A stretch of DNA of 64,000 nt from an uncultured Gammaproteobacteria bacterium (GCA_947259485.1 CAMYLU010000009.1:36541-100540), one strand, 5' to 3'. Counted from the first letter of the stretch, positions 53,820 to 63,322 are shown. Numbers and translations: made by a program. Notes: a model not told the origin generated them from the sequence alone.

Positions 53820-54233
53820 TTATGTTTGCGGGGGAATCGAGTAGGTGCCGGTGGCGTGCGCGACGATATCCTCGGCACTATAAATTGATACCTCGACGAC
53901 CGCGAGTCGTTTGCCGAGCTTTATGATATTGCCTCTCGCAACCAGGTCGCATTCGCTCGGTTTGCGCAGGAAGTTGATGTTGAGGCTGGTGGTCACCGCG
54001 AGCTTTATTTCCCCGAGCAGGCTCAGCACCACGGCGAACATACAGACGTCCGCGAGCATCATCATGAAGGGACCGGCAATAGTCCCTCCAGGGCGAAGCG
54101 AGATTTCATTATAGGGTAGAACCAGCTCGGCCTTGCCTGCTTCGATTGCACGCAGGTAGATACCGGTTTCTGCGGCCGAGGGTAACTCTGTCTGTATTAT
54201 CGCGTTGAACTTCTCGGTTGTGACCTTGCTCAT
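53820..54233 (-). CDS. PaaI-family hotdog thioesterase
   Basis: The 137-aa protein has the hotdog helix and the PaaI-like region AELVLPYNEISLRPGGTIAGPFMMMLADVCMFAVVLSL, with Asp in LADV at the expected catalytic position and TTSLNINFLRKPSECDLVARG. It probably hydrolyses a short acyl-CoA. It lies 29 bases after phaC on the same strand and is probably the last gene of phaE-phaC, possibly tuning the hydroxyacyl-CoA pool. Confidence 0.85.
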   Translation of the reverse strand: MSKVTTEKFNAIIQTELPSAAETGIYLRAIEAGKAELVLPYNEISLRPGGTIAGPFMMMLADVCMFAVVLSLLGEIKLAVTTSLNINFLRKPSECDLVARGNIIKLGKRLAVVEVSIYSAEDIVAHATGTYSIPPQT

Positions 54234-54262
54234 GGATTGTCATCCCGCGGCCTGACCGCGGA

Positions 54263-55330
54263 TCAGTTACGTTTGTTGAGCCAGTCAGATATGGCCGGAG
54301 TTACCGTTGCCTGGGCCTTGCCGCTCACGTAGATGCCAATATGGCCGCCGGGAAAAGCCAGTTCGGTGTAATCCTTGCTGCCGATCAACTTTCTCAGGGC
54401 TTTCGACGCTGCGGGTGGTACCAGGTGATCCTGCTCGGCGTATATATTCAGCACCGGAATTTTTAAATCCTTGAGATCGACGGCATGCTCGCCGATTTTC
54501 AACCCGCCTTCGACCAACTTGTTTTGCTGGAAGAAGTCCTTGATGAACTGGCGAAATGCTTCACCCGCCTGGTCCGGGCTGTCGAAGATCCATTTTTCCA
54601 TACGCATGAAGTTTTTGACATTTTTTTCATCGCTGATGATATCGACCATGGAGACGTACTTTTGTCCCATTAACTGGAACGGTTTCAGGTTCAAAAAGGT
54701 CCAGTTCAGCATTTCACCGGGCAGGTTGCCCATCGCGTCGACGATTGCGTCGATGTCCATTTTTTGTACCCAGTGACTCAGCATGTTGTCCGGGGTCTTG
54801 CAGTCGACTGGCGTAACCATGGTTACCAGGTTGGCCACCTTGTCCTGGTGCAGCGTGCTGTAACAAAGGCTGAAAACGCCGCCCTGGCAAATGCCGAGGA
54901 TATTGATCTTGTCGATACCATGGCGCTCGCGGATAACATCTACGCAGCGATCGAGGTAGCCATTGATATAGTCGTCGAGTGTCAGGTACTTGTCGGCGCG
55001 ATCCGGGTAACCCCAGTCGACCAGGTAGACGTCCTGCCCTGTATTCAGCAGCCCCTTGATAGTGGAGCGATTTTCCTGGATATCGGCCATGTAAGGACGG
55101 TTAACCAGTGCGTAGACGATCAGGGTAGGGACTTTGTTTTGCACGACACCGATCGACGGCTGGTAGCGATACAGCTTGAGCTTGTCCTCGGCATAAATTT
55201 CTTCACGCGGGGTAACGCCGGCGGAAATCTCGTCGGCATCGAGCAGATTTTTAACGCCCTTGCTGAGATTCTCGTTGAACTGCACCAGTTCTTCGACCAC
55301 CTGTTCGGAACGAAACGGGATATTATTCAT
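54263..55330 (-). CDS. phaC: Class III poly(3-hydroxyalkanoate) synthase subunit PhaC
   Basis: PhaC polymerises 3-hydroxyacyl-CoA at the granule surface. The 355-aa length and the triad positions match class III enzymes: lipase-box-like GICQGG with Cys148, Asp301 in AEQDHLVPP and His330 in GGHIGIYVSG. VDWGYPDRADKYLTLDDYINGYL is another hallmark. The start lies four bases after the phaE stop, so the two subunits are coupled. Confidence 0.96.
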   Translation of the reverse strand: MNNIPFRSEQVVEELVQFNENLSKGVKNLLDADEISAGVTPREEIYAEDKLKLYRYQPSIGVVQNKVPTLIVYALVNRPYMADIQENRSTIKGLLNTGQDVYLVDWGYPDRADKYLTLDDYINGYLDRCVDVIRERHGIDKINILGICQGGVFSLCYSTLHQDKVANLVTMVTPVDCKTPDNMLSHWVQKMDIDAIVDAMGNLPGEMLNWTFLNLKPFQLMGQKYVSMVDIISDEKNVKNFMRMEKWIFDSPDQAGEAFRQFIKDFFQQNKLVEGGLKIGEHAVDLKDLKIPVLNIYAEQDHLVPPAASKALRKLIGSKDYTELAFPGGHIGIYVSGKAQATVTPAISDWLNKRN

Positions 55331-55334
55331 CTGA

Positions 55335-56468
55335 TCAGGCTCCTGCTTTGGTTACTTTGGTCCTTTTGGACACGTTTTTTTTGGCCGCGGGCGCTTTTCT
55401 GGTTGCGGCTTTCTTAGCTGCCGCTTTCTTGCGGGTTGACGCCGCCCTGGCTGCGGGTACTTTCTTCACGGTCGGTGAGCTTGCGGTATTCATTTGCGCC
55501 AGCATCGTCCTGATTTCCTTGATCTCCTTTTTCAAGGCGAAGTTTTCACGGCGTACTTGCTGCAAACGCTCCTGCATGGTGTCGATTTCGCGGGTATTCG
55601 GCAAGTTGATCGCGCGCAGGAAATCGTCGGTAATTTCGCCGTAGTGGCGGCGCATGATCATCAGGCGGTTGACCATGTCGCCGTAAAGCGCCTGGTACTC
55701 TTCACTCATCGCGAATTCGGCGTAGTGTTCTTCGCTGATTTCGACCCAGAGGTCGTAAAGTTCGCGCAGAGATTTCGGCACCTTGTCCCCGTCGAGACCC
55801 AGCAGTCGGTTCTGAAACCCCTGGATCGATTCGAGCGCAACGCGCAGGAAGGCCTGGTTGAATTTAAAATTCGCTTCCTGGTATTCAAGTGCCAGTTGCA
55901 GGCCTTTTTGCTGCTTCTCCTGGGGCTCACGAAAATAACCAATCCCGGGTGCTTCCAGTACTTTGCCGAGCGGGTCGATGGCTTCACCCAGGTTGAAGAC
56001 CGAAGTGTTCATACCAGGCATTTGCCACATCGCCTGGTTCATCGGCGTTAGTCCGGCTACCATTTCCTGCCAGCTGGCATTTGGAGCAAACCACTGTTTC
56101 ATAAAGTCGCTGACGCCGGCACCGTTGAACCCGGGCATCGCGCCAAACTGTTGCAGCGATTGTTTCATCTGCTCCAGCCATTGATTGATCGCTTCGACAG
56201 GATTGGATCCGTTGGTGAGACCCTTGCTGACCTGCTCGGCCATGGCGAAATATTCCTTGCCCATATCCATACATTTGCGCATGGCCAGCTCCATATCGGG
56301 TTGCGTCTTGCCTTCGCAGGCCTGGCGCCACAGATCGAAGCTTTGTGCCCACAGTTCAGCCTGACTGGCGTTGTCTCCACCGCCAGTTTTAGCCATATTG
56401 CTCCAGGTATCGACAAACTGCTGCTGTGCCTTGAACCATTGATCGGCCCACGAATTGTCTTCGCTCAT
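55335..56468 (-). CDS. phaE: Class III PHA synthase subunit PhaE with a histone-like basic tail
   Basis: PhaE is the non-catalytic partner that activates class III PhaC. The 377-aa product starts MSEDNSWADQWFKAQQQFVDTWSNM at 56468; 36 further codons upstream lie in the promoter. Mid-protein features are GIGYFREPQEKQQKGLQLALEYQEANFKF and SEEYQALYGDMVNRLMIMRRHY. The last 44 residues, after a coiled coil, hold 16 Lys/Arg, 14 Ala and no acid (RKKAAAKKAATRKAPAAKK), like PhaF/H1-type DNA-binding tails. Confidence 0.92.
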   Translation of the reverse strand: MSEDNSWADQWFKAQQQFVDTWSNMAKTGGGDNASQAELWAQSFDLWRQACEGKTQPDMELAMRKCMDMGKEYFAMAEQVSKGLTNGSNPVEAINQWLEQMKQSLQQFGAMPGFNGAGVSDFMKQWFAPNASWQEMVAGLTPMNQAMWQMPGMNTSVFNLGEAIDPLGKVLEAPGIGYFREPQEKQQKGLQLALEYQEANFKFNQAFLRVALESIQGFQNRLLGLDGDKVPKSLRELYDLWVEISEEHYAEFAMSEEYQALYGDMVNRLMIMRRHYGEITDDFLRAINLPNTREIDTMQERLQQVRRENFALKKEIKEIRTMLAQMNTASSPTVKKVPAARAASTRKKAAAKKAATRKAPAAKKNVSKRTKVTKAGA

Positions 56469-56518
56469 GTCGGGTAACTCATTCAAATTTATAAAGAATT
56501 CGACCTTAGCACAGATTA

Positions 56519-56534
56519 TTGTGCAGTGCAACAA
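56519..56534 (-). promoter_or_regulatory. PhaR-type operator and promoter of phaE-phaC
   Basis: TTGTGC-AGT-GCAACAA is a near-palindrome with the TGC-N3-GCA core shared by the phasin operators. On the minus strand TTGCAC within it is followed, 17 bases on, by TAAGGT, a plausible promoter, so the operator would overlap the -35. Confidence 0.6.
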
Positions 56535-56631
56535 AAATGCTTTCAAATAGGACTGGCGAGCAACAAGAAAGGGCATATTGCCCGTTTTTCCAACGCGGTA
56601 TCGTGCCGCCTGAAGCTTTTAAAACATGTTG

Positions 56632-57384
56632 CTAGGTCATGTACATGCCGCCGTTCACAGGCAGGTTGGCCCCGGTCATGTAGGTATTTCGATCGTCGGT
56701 CAGGAAACTGACGACATAGGCGATTTCATCCGGTAATGCCATGCGTCCCATCGGCACCTGCTGGATGATGGCGTCACGCACGTCTTCCGGAATGGCATCG
56801 GTCATGTCGGTTTTGACATAACCCGGAGAAACCGAGTTAACCGTGACACCCTTGGCCGCCAGTTCCTGGGCTACGGCCTTGGTGAAACCATGCAATCCGG
56901 CTTTTGCTGCGGAATAGTTGGCCTGGCCAAACTGACCCTTTTGTCCATTGACCGAAGAAATATTGACGATACGACCGAAGCCGTTTTGCGACATGCTTTC
57001 GACCACGTGCCGGGTGACATTAAAAGCCGAGTCAAGATTCGTGCGTAATACCGAGTCCCATTGATCGGGTGTCATCTGGCGCAGGGTTTTATCGCGGGTA
57101 ATGCCGGCGCAATTGACCAGGATGTCGACTGCACCAATGGTGTTTTCGACATCGTGCAACATTTTCTGGCTGGATTCGAAATCGCTGACATCGCAGGCAA
57201 CGATTTCAAAATCATAACCGTCCAGCTTGTGTTTTTGCTGCCAGGTTTCAGCCAGTTCTTTTTCCGGAGGGAAGTATCCTGCGATGACCTTGCGGCCCTG
57301 GTCGGCCAGTGCCAAGCAGATCGCGGTACCAATCCCACCGGTTCCTCCAGTGACGAGTGCAATTTTCTGATTATTCATATTCAT
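56632..57384 (-). CDS. phaB: Acetoacetyl-CoA reductase (second copy)
   Basis: The 250-aa SDR has VTGGTGGIGTAICLAL, NCAGITRDKTLRQM, NISSVNGQKGQFGQANYSAAKAG with the Ser and YxxxK, and SPGYVKTDMTDAIPEDVRDAI, the PhaB pattern. It lies between phaR and phaE and shares the PhaR-type boxes. It differs from the 50458 copy, for example having a longer nucleotide-loop region, so it is an older paralogue and may prefer another chain length. GGAG precedes the start. Confidence 0.94.
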   Translation of the reverse strand: MNMNNQKIALVTGGTGGIGTAICLALADQGRKVIAGYFPPEKELAETWQQKHKLDGYDFEIVACDVSDFESSQKMLHDVENTIGAVDILVNCAGITRDKTLRQMTPDQWDSVLRTNLDSAFNVTRHVVESMSQNGFGRIVNISSVNGQKGQFGQANYSAAKAGLHGFTKAVAQELAAKGVTVNSVSPGYVKTDMTDAIPEDVRDAIIQQVPMGRMALPDEIAYVVSFLTDDRNTYMTGANLPVNGGMYMT

Positions 57385-57410
57385 GTCATCTCCGTCATTT
57401 CAAATAAAAG

Positions 57411-57443
57411 TGCTGCATTGCAGCATTATATTGCAGTGCACAA
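57411..57443 (-). promoter_or_regulatory. Double PhaR-type operator before the second phaB
   Basis: TGCTGC-ATT-GCAGCA (57411-57425) is a perfect palindrome and contains CTGC-N3-GCAG. A second element, TTGC-AGT-GCACAA (57431-57443), follows. Between them the minus strand reads TATAAT (57425-57430). The pair lies 27-59 bases upstream of the start codon. Confidence 0.7.
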
Positions 57444-57514
57444 AATATTGCTTTAGCCGCTGACTGTCAAGTCAGGAGCGTAAAATTCTTAAATAATTTA
57501 ATTAAATCAGATAT

Positions 57515-57979
57515 TTAGCTTTTATTAGAGTCGTCTTTTTCTGGCCCCAGGCCCATCATTTGACGCCAGGCATCGATGTTTTTCTGGGTCATATCGGTCC
57601 AGAATGTCATCGGATTACTGCGTGTCATGCCTTCCATTGCCTTGCCGAATTCGCGCTGCTGCTGCTGGAAAAAATTCATCCCCTGGCCGATGAAATCAGA
57701 GAATCCCATATGCGTCCCGGCATTGTAGAAACGGATGAAGCGCTCCAGGTTGTCGTTCGAAAACAGCGGGTTGGTTTCCGATTCCTGCTCAAAAATAATC
57801 TGCAACAGGATACTGCGGGTGATGTCTTCCTCGCTTTTCTGGTCGATCACGATAAAGGGTACCTCGGCCAGCACCAGGTCACGTATCTGTTGCAAGGTGA
57901 TGTATTTACTCTCCTCGGTATCGTACAAGCGACGATTGGGGTATTTTTTGATAATTCTGGATTCGACTTCTTCGCTCAC
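57515..57979 (-). CDS. phaR: PHA synthesis repressor PhaR
   Basis: The 154-aa product matches PhaR from its N-terminal DNA-binding domain, RIIKKYPNRRLYDTEESKYITLQQIRDLV, through the PHB-accumulation domain (SILLQIIFEQESETNPLFSNDNLERFIRFYNAGTHMGFSDFIGQGMNFF). PhaR represses phasin and its own region, and is released by binding PHA granules. It is upstream of phaB2 on the same strand and is the natural binder of the palindromes noted here. Confidence 0.95.
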   Translation of the reverse strand: MSEEVESRIIKKYPNRRLYDTEESKYITLQQIRDLVLAEVPFIVIDQKSEEDITRSILLQIIFEQESETNPLFSNDNLERFIRFYNAGTHMGFSDFIGQGMNFFQQQQREFGKAMEGMTRSNPMTFWTDMTQKNIDAWRQMMGLGPEKDDSNKS

Positions 57980-58210
57980 TTCGCCTTTCCTGCATGTTCT
58001 GGTTGCCGCAAGTTTAACCTATTTTTCGCGGGGCACTCGCCCCATCAGCTAAAATTCTTCGCGGATACGTAGAATCGCACCATGGGCGATCACTCAATAC
58101 TGGCACTGGTTGCGTGCGGATGCCGTGACCACTATCATTTCGCGTTCAGCATTGTTCCCGAGCGTTCCAGGCTCGGGGAAGTGCTTCAATTTCACAGATA
58201 GGTTAGCTAT

Positions 58211-59992
58211 ATGTCAGACTATTATGCCCCGATTAAGGATATGCAATTTGTCATTGATGAGATTGCCAGCCTTGGCTCCATTTCCAGGCTACCCGCCTTC
58301 GAGGATGCCACGCCCGACCTGGTCGAGGCCGTGCTCGAACAGGCCGGGGTACTGGCCAACGAAGTTTTCTCGCCACTGAATCAACCCGGTGATGAACATG
58401 GAACCCGCATCGAAAACGGTGCCGTGGTAAGCCCGCCTGGCTATGCGGAGGCTTATCGGCAGTTTGTCGATAACGGCTGGCAGGGCATTGGCAAATCGTC
58501 GGCAATCGATGGCCAGGGCCTTCCTTTCCTGGTGCATTCTGCAGTGGCGGAAATGTGGTATGCGTCGAACATGGCGTTTGCGCTGTGTCCGCTGCTAACG
58601 TCGGGCGCGATCGAAGCAATCGAAATGCATGCCGATCCCGGGCTGCAAGCGCTTTACCTGCCGAAAATGATCAGCGGTGAGTGGACCGGTACGATGAACC
58701 TGACCGAACCCCAGGCAGGCACCGACCTGGCTGCGATCAGGACCCGTGCTGAACGTGAAGGCGACAGTTACCTGATTTATGGGCAGAAGATATACATCAC
58801 CTGGGGCGAGCACGAGATGAGCGATAATATCGTGCACCTGGTATTGGCGCGCCTGCCCGACGCACCAGCGGGTGTGAAAGGGATTTCACTGTTCCTGGTG
58901 CCCAAATACCTGGTCAACGAAGACGGTTCCAAAGGAGAGCGAAACGATCTCAAGGTGGTGTCGGTGGAATCGAAGATGGGCATCCATTCATCGCCCACCT
59001 GCGTCATGTCCTATGGCGACAATGAAGGTGCTATCGGTTACCTCGTTGGCGAAGAGCACCATGGCCTTGCCTGCATGTTCACAATGATGAACAACGCGCG
59101 CCTCGAGGTGGGTATGCAGGGTGTGGCAATTTCCGAACGTGCTTACCAGAGAGCGGTATTGTTCGCCAGGGAGCGGGTGCAGGGCGTTGCGCGTGGACAT
59201 ACCCAGCGCAGCGCGATTATCCATCACCCGGACGTACGCCGAATGTTGATGCAAATGCGCGCCATCAGCCAGGCGGGCAGGGCCTTGGCCTATTACGCTT
59301 CTGCCCAGACCGACCTTGCCCATCATGCCGAATCCGCGGAGGATAAAGCCTCCCATCAGCGCCGCGTCGACTTGATTATTCCCATCGTCAAGGGCTGGTG
59401 TACCGAGATGGCGCAGGAAGCCACTTCCCTCGGCGTGCAGGTGCATGGTGGCATGGGGTTCGTCGAGGAAACCGGAGCGGCCCAGTACATGCGCGATGCC
59501 AGGATCCTGACCATTTACGAAGGCACGACCGGCATCCAGGCACTTGATTTAATGGGTCGAAAAATGTTGCGTGACAAGGGACAGGCGATGGCCGAATTGA
59601 TCGAAGAATTGAAAGTCTTCGGCCGTCAGCTGGACGACGCCAAGGGAAATATCGGTGCGCTCGCCGCGCGTTTTACGGCTGCGCTGGCCGCGCTCGAAGA
59701 CGCGACTAACTGGTACCTGCAAAACGTTACTGACGATCCGGATCTTGGCAGCGCCGTGGGTGTTGATTATCTGATGCTCGCCGGTAATGTCGCTTGCGCC
59801 TGGTTGATGGGTAAATCAGCGATGGTAGCGCAAGCACATATCGATAACGGCAGCAGCGATCATTTCTATTCCGACAAGATCAACACGGCATTGTTTTTTG
59901 CCGAACATATCCTGCCGCGCAGCGAGGCGCAGGCGTTGATGGTCAAGGCTGGCTCCGCTAGCGTGATGGCAATTGAAGTGGATAAATTTTAG
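58211..59992 (+). CDS. DmdC-like acyl-CoA dehydrogenase
   Basis: The 593-aa flavoenzyme belongs to the large acyl-CoA dehydrogenase subgroup that includes 3-methylmercaptopropionyl-CoA dehydrogenase (DmdC): MNLTEPQAGTDLAAIRTRAEREG, KIYITWGEHEMSDNIVHLVLARLPDAPAGVKGISLFLVPKYL, GMQGVAISERAYQRAVLFARERVQG and the catalytic-Glu region IYEGTTGIQALDLMGRKML. The extended C-terminal domain is usual for this subgroup. Whether the substrate is a thio-acid or an ordinary acyl-CoA is open. An enoyl-CoA hydratase follows. Confidence 0.88.
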   Translation: MSDYYAPIKDMQFVIDEIASLGSISRLPAFEDATPDLVEAVLEQAGVLANEVFSPLNQPGDEHGTRIENGAVVSPPGYAEAYRQFVDNGWQGIGKSSAIDGQGLPFLVHSAVAEMWYASNMAFALCPLLTSGAIEAIEMHADPGLQALYLPKMISGEWTGTMNLTEPQAGTDLAAIRTRAEREGDSYLIYGQKIYITWGEHEMSDNIVHLVLARLPDAPAGVKGISLFLVPKYLVNEDGSKGERNDLKVVSVESKMGIHSSPTCVMSYGDNEGAIGYLVGEEHHGLACMFTMMNNARLEVGMQGVAISERAYQRAVLFARERVQGVARGHTQRSAIIHHPDVRRMLMQMRAISQAGRALAYYASAQTDLAHHAESAEDKASHQRRVDLIIPIVKGWCTEMAQEATSLGVQVHGGMGFVEETGAAQYMRDARILTIYEGTTGIQALDLMGRKMLRDKGQAMAELIEELKVFGRQLDDAKGNIGALAARFTAALAALEDATNWYLQNVTDDPDLGSAVGVDYLMLAGNVACAWLMGKSAMVAQAHIDNGSSDHFYSDKINTALFFAEHILPRSEAQALMVKAGSASVMAIEVDKF

Positions 59993-60152
59993 TCAGTCTT
60001 TAATTCCGACGCGGTTATTTTTATGCCCGGCCAAGATGAACCCTACTCAAAGGCAAAGGCCGCCTGCGCCCGGTTTAACCAGCGCGATAATCAGAGCACA
60101 GTAATCCCGCCGGGCGAGCGGAAATCATTAAACAGTTCGAGGGGATCGAATC

Positions 60153-60932
60153 ATGAGTAAATTACAGTACCTGGAAGTCGAAAGGCATGATGCGGTGGCA
60201 CTGGTCAGGCTGAATCGGCCCGAAGTCCTCAACGCCTTGTGCATGGGATTGATGGAGGAACTCGCGCAAACCTTAATCGACCTCGATACCGACGATGCGG
60301 TTGCGGTGATTGTCCTTACCGGCAACGACAAGGCCTTTGCGGCCGGTGCCGATATCACTGAAATGAAAGACGTGAGCTATCAATACATGCTCGAACATGG
60401 TGGCCTCACGCGGCACTGCGACAGTATTGCCAGTTGCCAAAAACCCATCATCGCCGCGGTTGGGGGCTACGCACTGGGTGGTGGTTGCGAGCTGGCGATG
60501 ATGTGTGATTTTATTATCGCTGCCGATAATGCGAAGTTCGGTCAACCGGAAATCACCATCGGCACGATGCCGGGTTTTGGTGGATCACAGCGGCTCACCC
60601 AACTGGTTGGTAAATCAAAGGCCATGGATATGTGCCTGACGGGACGCATGATGGATGCTGCCGAAGCCGAGCGCAGCGGTCTTGCTGCGCGGGTCGAGGC
60701 CTTGGATTCCTATCTTGCTGTGGCCCTGGATGCGGCAGCGAGGATCGCGAGCTTCTCCCGCCCGGTGGTATCAATGGCCAGGGAGGCGGTCGACATGGCG
60801 CTCGAAACCACTCTGACGCAGGGCATAAAGTCCGAACGTCGGATGTTCAAGTCGACCTTTGCGCTGGATGACCAGAAAGAGGGTATGGCCGCATTTGTGG
60901 AAAAGCGCAGTCCGCAATTCAAACACCGTTGA
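60153..60932 (+). CDS. Enoyl-CoA hydratase
   Basis: The 259-aa crotonase-fold enzyme has FAAGADITEMKD, the oxyanion region AAVGGYALGGGCELAMMCDF with the first catalytic Glu, and FGQPEITIGTMPGFGGSQRL with the second, so it should hydrate a 2-enoyl-CoA. It lies 160 bases after the dehydrogenase. The pair could act in beta-oxidation or, as DmdC-DmdD, in methylthio-acid breakdown; sequence alone cannot choose. Confidence 0.9.
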   Translation: MSKLQYLEVERHDAVALVRLNRPEVLNALCMGLMEELAQTLIDLDTDDAVAVIVLTGNDKAFAAGADITEMKDVSYQYMLEHGGLTRHCDSIASCQKPIIAAVGGYALGGGCELAMMCDFIIAADNAKFGQPEITIGTMPGFGGSQRLTQLVGKSKAMDMCLTGRMMDAAEAERSGLAARVEALDSYLAVALDAAARIASFSRPVVSMAREAVDMALETTLTQGIKSERRMFKSTFALDDQKEGMAAFVEKRSPQFKHR

Positions 60933-61081
60933 AATTAGCCAGGACGGAACTATATTATCTTTTCCCTGGATAAAATCGGGTTCGGCACTATCAGTTTCGT
61001 GACAGTGTGTTAGAATATGCGCCGGCAGAAACCTGGCCTCAAAATTTTTCTTTGTAAATCAATAATTTACAGTAGCTTTAG

Positions 61082-61117
61082 CGTCTTTAAATGCAGTAAA
61101 GACGGGGTGTTTTTTTG
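61082..61117 (+). terminator. Terminator-like hairpin in the EF-G leader
   Basis: CGTCTTTA and TAAAGACG pair around a seven-base loop and are followed by GGGTG and seven T. Lying 79 bases before the EF-G start and 150 after the hydratase stop, it may end the upstream transcript or act as an attenuator of fusA2. Confidence 0.55.
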
Positions 61118-61195
61118 TTGGGAATAACGGGGTTATGGCTCCGCAGCAGACAGAATTTTTACTTTACGATTTTTTTTACTTAAGTGGATACCACC

Positions 61196-63280
61196 ATGGC
61201 AGACCTGAATAGTTATCGGAACATCGGCATTTTTGCGCATGTCGACGCCGGTAAAACCACGACCACCGAACGCATTTTGAAACTCACCGGCAAGATTCAC
61301 AAAATCGGCGAAGTGCACGATGGCGCAGCCACAACCGACTTTATGGATCAGGAGCAGGAGCGCGGGATCACAATCCAGTCCGCGGCGACCAGCTGTGAGT
61401 GGAACGAACATCGTCTCAACATCATTGACACTCCCGGGCACGTCGACTTTACAATCGAAGTCTATCGTTCGCTCAAGGTTCTCGATGGTGGTGTTGGTGT
61501 TTTCTGTGGATCAGGTGGTGTCGAACCGCAGTCGGAAACCAACTGGCGTTATGCCAACGACTCTGAAGTTGCGCGTATCATTTTTGTCAACAAACTCGAT
61601 CGCCTGGGTGCTGATTTCTATCGCGTGGTCAAACAGATAAAGGATGTGCTTGGTGCGAACCCGTTAGTCATGACCCTGCCGATCGGCACCGAAGAAAATT
61701 TTATCGGTGTCGTCGATTTGCTGACGCGTAAAGCCTGGGTCTGGGATGATTCCGGCGATCCGACCAAATACGAAGTTCAGGATCCGCCCGAGGATATGGC
61801 AGACCTGATCGAAGAGTACCGCGAAAAAATGATCGAACTCGCACTCGAGCAGGACGATGACTTGCTGGAAATGTATCTCGAAGGCGAAGAACCGGAGCTC
61901 GATGCGATCAAGGGTTGCATTCGCAAGGGTACTATCGCGCTCGATTTTTTCCCGACTTACTGTGGTTCGGCCTTCAAGAACAAGGGTATCCAGCTGGTAC
62001 TGGACGCGGTCGTAGATTATCTGCCGAATCCGACCGAGGTCACGCCCCAGCCGGAAATTGATCTGGAAGGTAACGAAACCGGCGAAGTCGCAACTGTCGA
62101 TCCTGCAAGACCTCTGCGAGCACTGGCTTTCAAGATCATGGACGACCGTTTCGGTGCGCTGACCTTTACCCGGATTTACTCGGGCAAGTTGTCCAAGGGT
62201 GATACTGTAGTAAACACCTACACCGGCAAGACCGAGCGTATCGGGCGTATCGTTGAAATGCATGCCGATGATCGCATCGAACTCGATTCTGCGGAAGCCG
62301 GTGATATCGTCGCCCTGGTGGGTTTGAAGAATGTACAGACCGGTCACACGCTCGCGGATGTCAAGAATCCGGCTACGCTGGAGCCGATGGTATTCCCGGA
62401 TCCGGTAATCTCGATCGCGGTCAAGCCCAAGGACCAGGCTGCCTCCGAGAAAATGAGCATTGCGATTGGCAAGATGGTCAAGGAAGATCCCTCTTTTTAT
62501 GTTGAAACCGATGAAGAGAGCGGCGAAACCATTATCAAGGGCATGGGCGAGCTGCATCTCGATATCAAGGTTGATATTTTGCGTCGCACGCACATGGTCG
62601 ATGTCGAGGTGGGTAAGCCGCAGGTTGCCTACCGTGAAACCATTACGCAACGTATCGAAGACAGTTACACGCACAAGAAGCAAACCGGTGGTTCAGGCCA
62701 GTTTGGCAAGATCGACTATATTGTCGAGCCCGGCGAGACCGGCAGCGGCTACCAGTTTGAGTCCACGGTAACCGGTGGTAATGTGCCGCGGGAATTTTGG
62801 CCGGCGATCGAGAAGGGATTTGCCAGCTGCATGGAAGAGGGTGTATTGGCCGGATTTCCGTTACTCGATGTCAAGGTCACGTTATTTGATGGTGCTTTCC
62901 ATGCGGTGGATTCTTCCGCAGTTGCATTTGAGATTGCGGCCCGGTCAGCCTATCGCCAGACTATTCCTAAAGCCTCGCCACAGCTGATGGAACCGATTAT
63001 GAAGGTTGACGTGTTTGTCCCCGAGGATCATGTCGGTGACGTTATCGGTGATCTTAACCGCCGCCGTGGCATGATCAAGTCGCAGGAACCGACCACTACA
63101 GGCGTTCGCGTCAAGGCCAACGTACCGTTATCGGATATGTTCGGCTATATCGGTGATTTGCGCACCATGACCTCGGGTCGTGGACAGTTTTCGATGGAAT
63201 TCGAGCACTATATGCCGTGTCCGCGCAATGTTGCCGAGGAAGTTATCAAGGAAGTTAATGAAAGACGTGCAGCAAAGTAA
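61196..63280 (+). CDS. fusA2: Elongation factor G paralogue, FusA2 type
   Basis: The 694-aa GTPase has all EF-G domains: G1 [14 protein letters not shown]2 [11 protein letters not shown]3 [10 protein letters not shown]4 NKLDRLGAD. It carries [20 protein letters not shown] and [23 protein letters not shown], which I associate with the second EF-G (FusA2) of gammaproteobacteria rather than the str-operon copy. I start at [13 protein letters not shown] (61196); a GTG four codons upstream is less likely. It sits before a tRNA-tuf cluster. Confidence 0.9.
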   Translation: MADLNSYRNIGIFAHVDAGKTTTTERILKLTGKIHKIGEVHDGAATTDFMDQEQERGITIQSAATSCEWNEHRLNIIDTPGHVDFTIEVYRSLKVLDGGVGVFCGSGGVEPQSETNWRYANDSEVARIIFVNKLDRLGADFYRVVKQIKDVLGANPLVMTLPIGTEENFIGVVDLLTRKAWVWDDSGDPTKYEVQDPPEDMADLIEEYREKMIELALEQDDDLLEMYLEGEEPELDAIKGCIRKGTIALDFFPTYCGSAFKNKGIQLVLDAVVDYLPNPTEVTPQPEIDLEGNETGEVATVDPARPLRALAFKIMDDRFGALTFTRIYSGKLSKGDTVVNTYTGKTERIGRIVEMHADDRIELDSAEAGDIVALVGLKNVQTGHTLADVKNPATLEPMVFPDPVISIAVKPKDQAASEKMSIAIGKMVKEDPSFYVETDEESGETIIKGMGELHLDIKVDILRRTHMVDVEVGKPQVAYRETITQRIEDSYTHKKQTGGSGQFGKIDYIVEPGETGSGYQFESTVTGGNVPREFWPAIEKGFASCMEEGVLAGFPLLDVKVTLFDGAFHAVDSSAVAFEIAARSAYRQTIPKASPQLMEPIMKVDVFVPEDHVGDVIGDLNRRRGMIKSQEPTTTGVRVKANVPLSDMFGYIGDLRTMTSGRGQFSMEFEHYMPCPRNVAEEVIKEVNERRAAK

Positions 63281-63322
63281 CTAAGTTGTTGATGTTGTTG
63301 GGTGAATTACGATTCATCGCTA

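Noticed and set aside
58082..58201. 39-codon frame MGDHSILALVACGCRD before the acyl-CoA dehydrogenase
   Set aside because: No Shine-Dalgarno and no recognisable product; it lies in the likely promoter region.
61664..62683. 339-residue minus-strand frame opposite the EF-G gene
   Set aside because: A long open antisense frame in a highly biased conserved gene; its sequence resembles no family.
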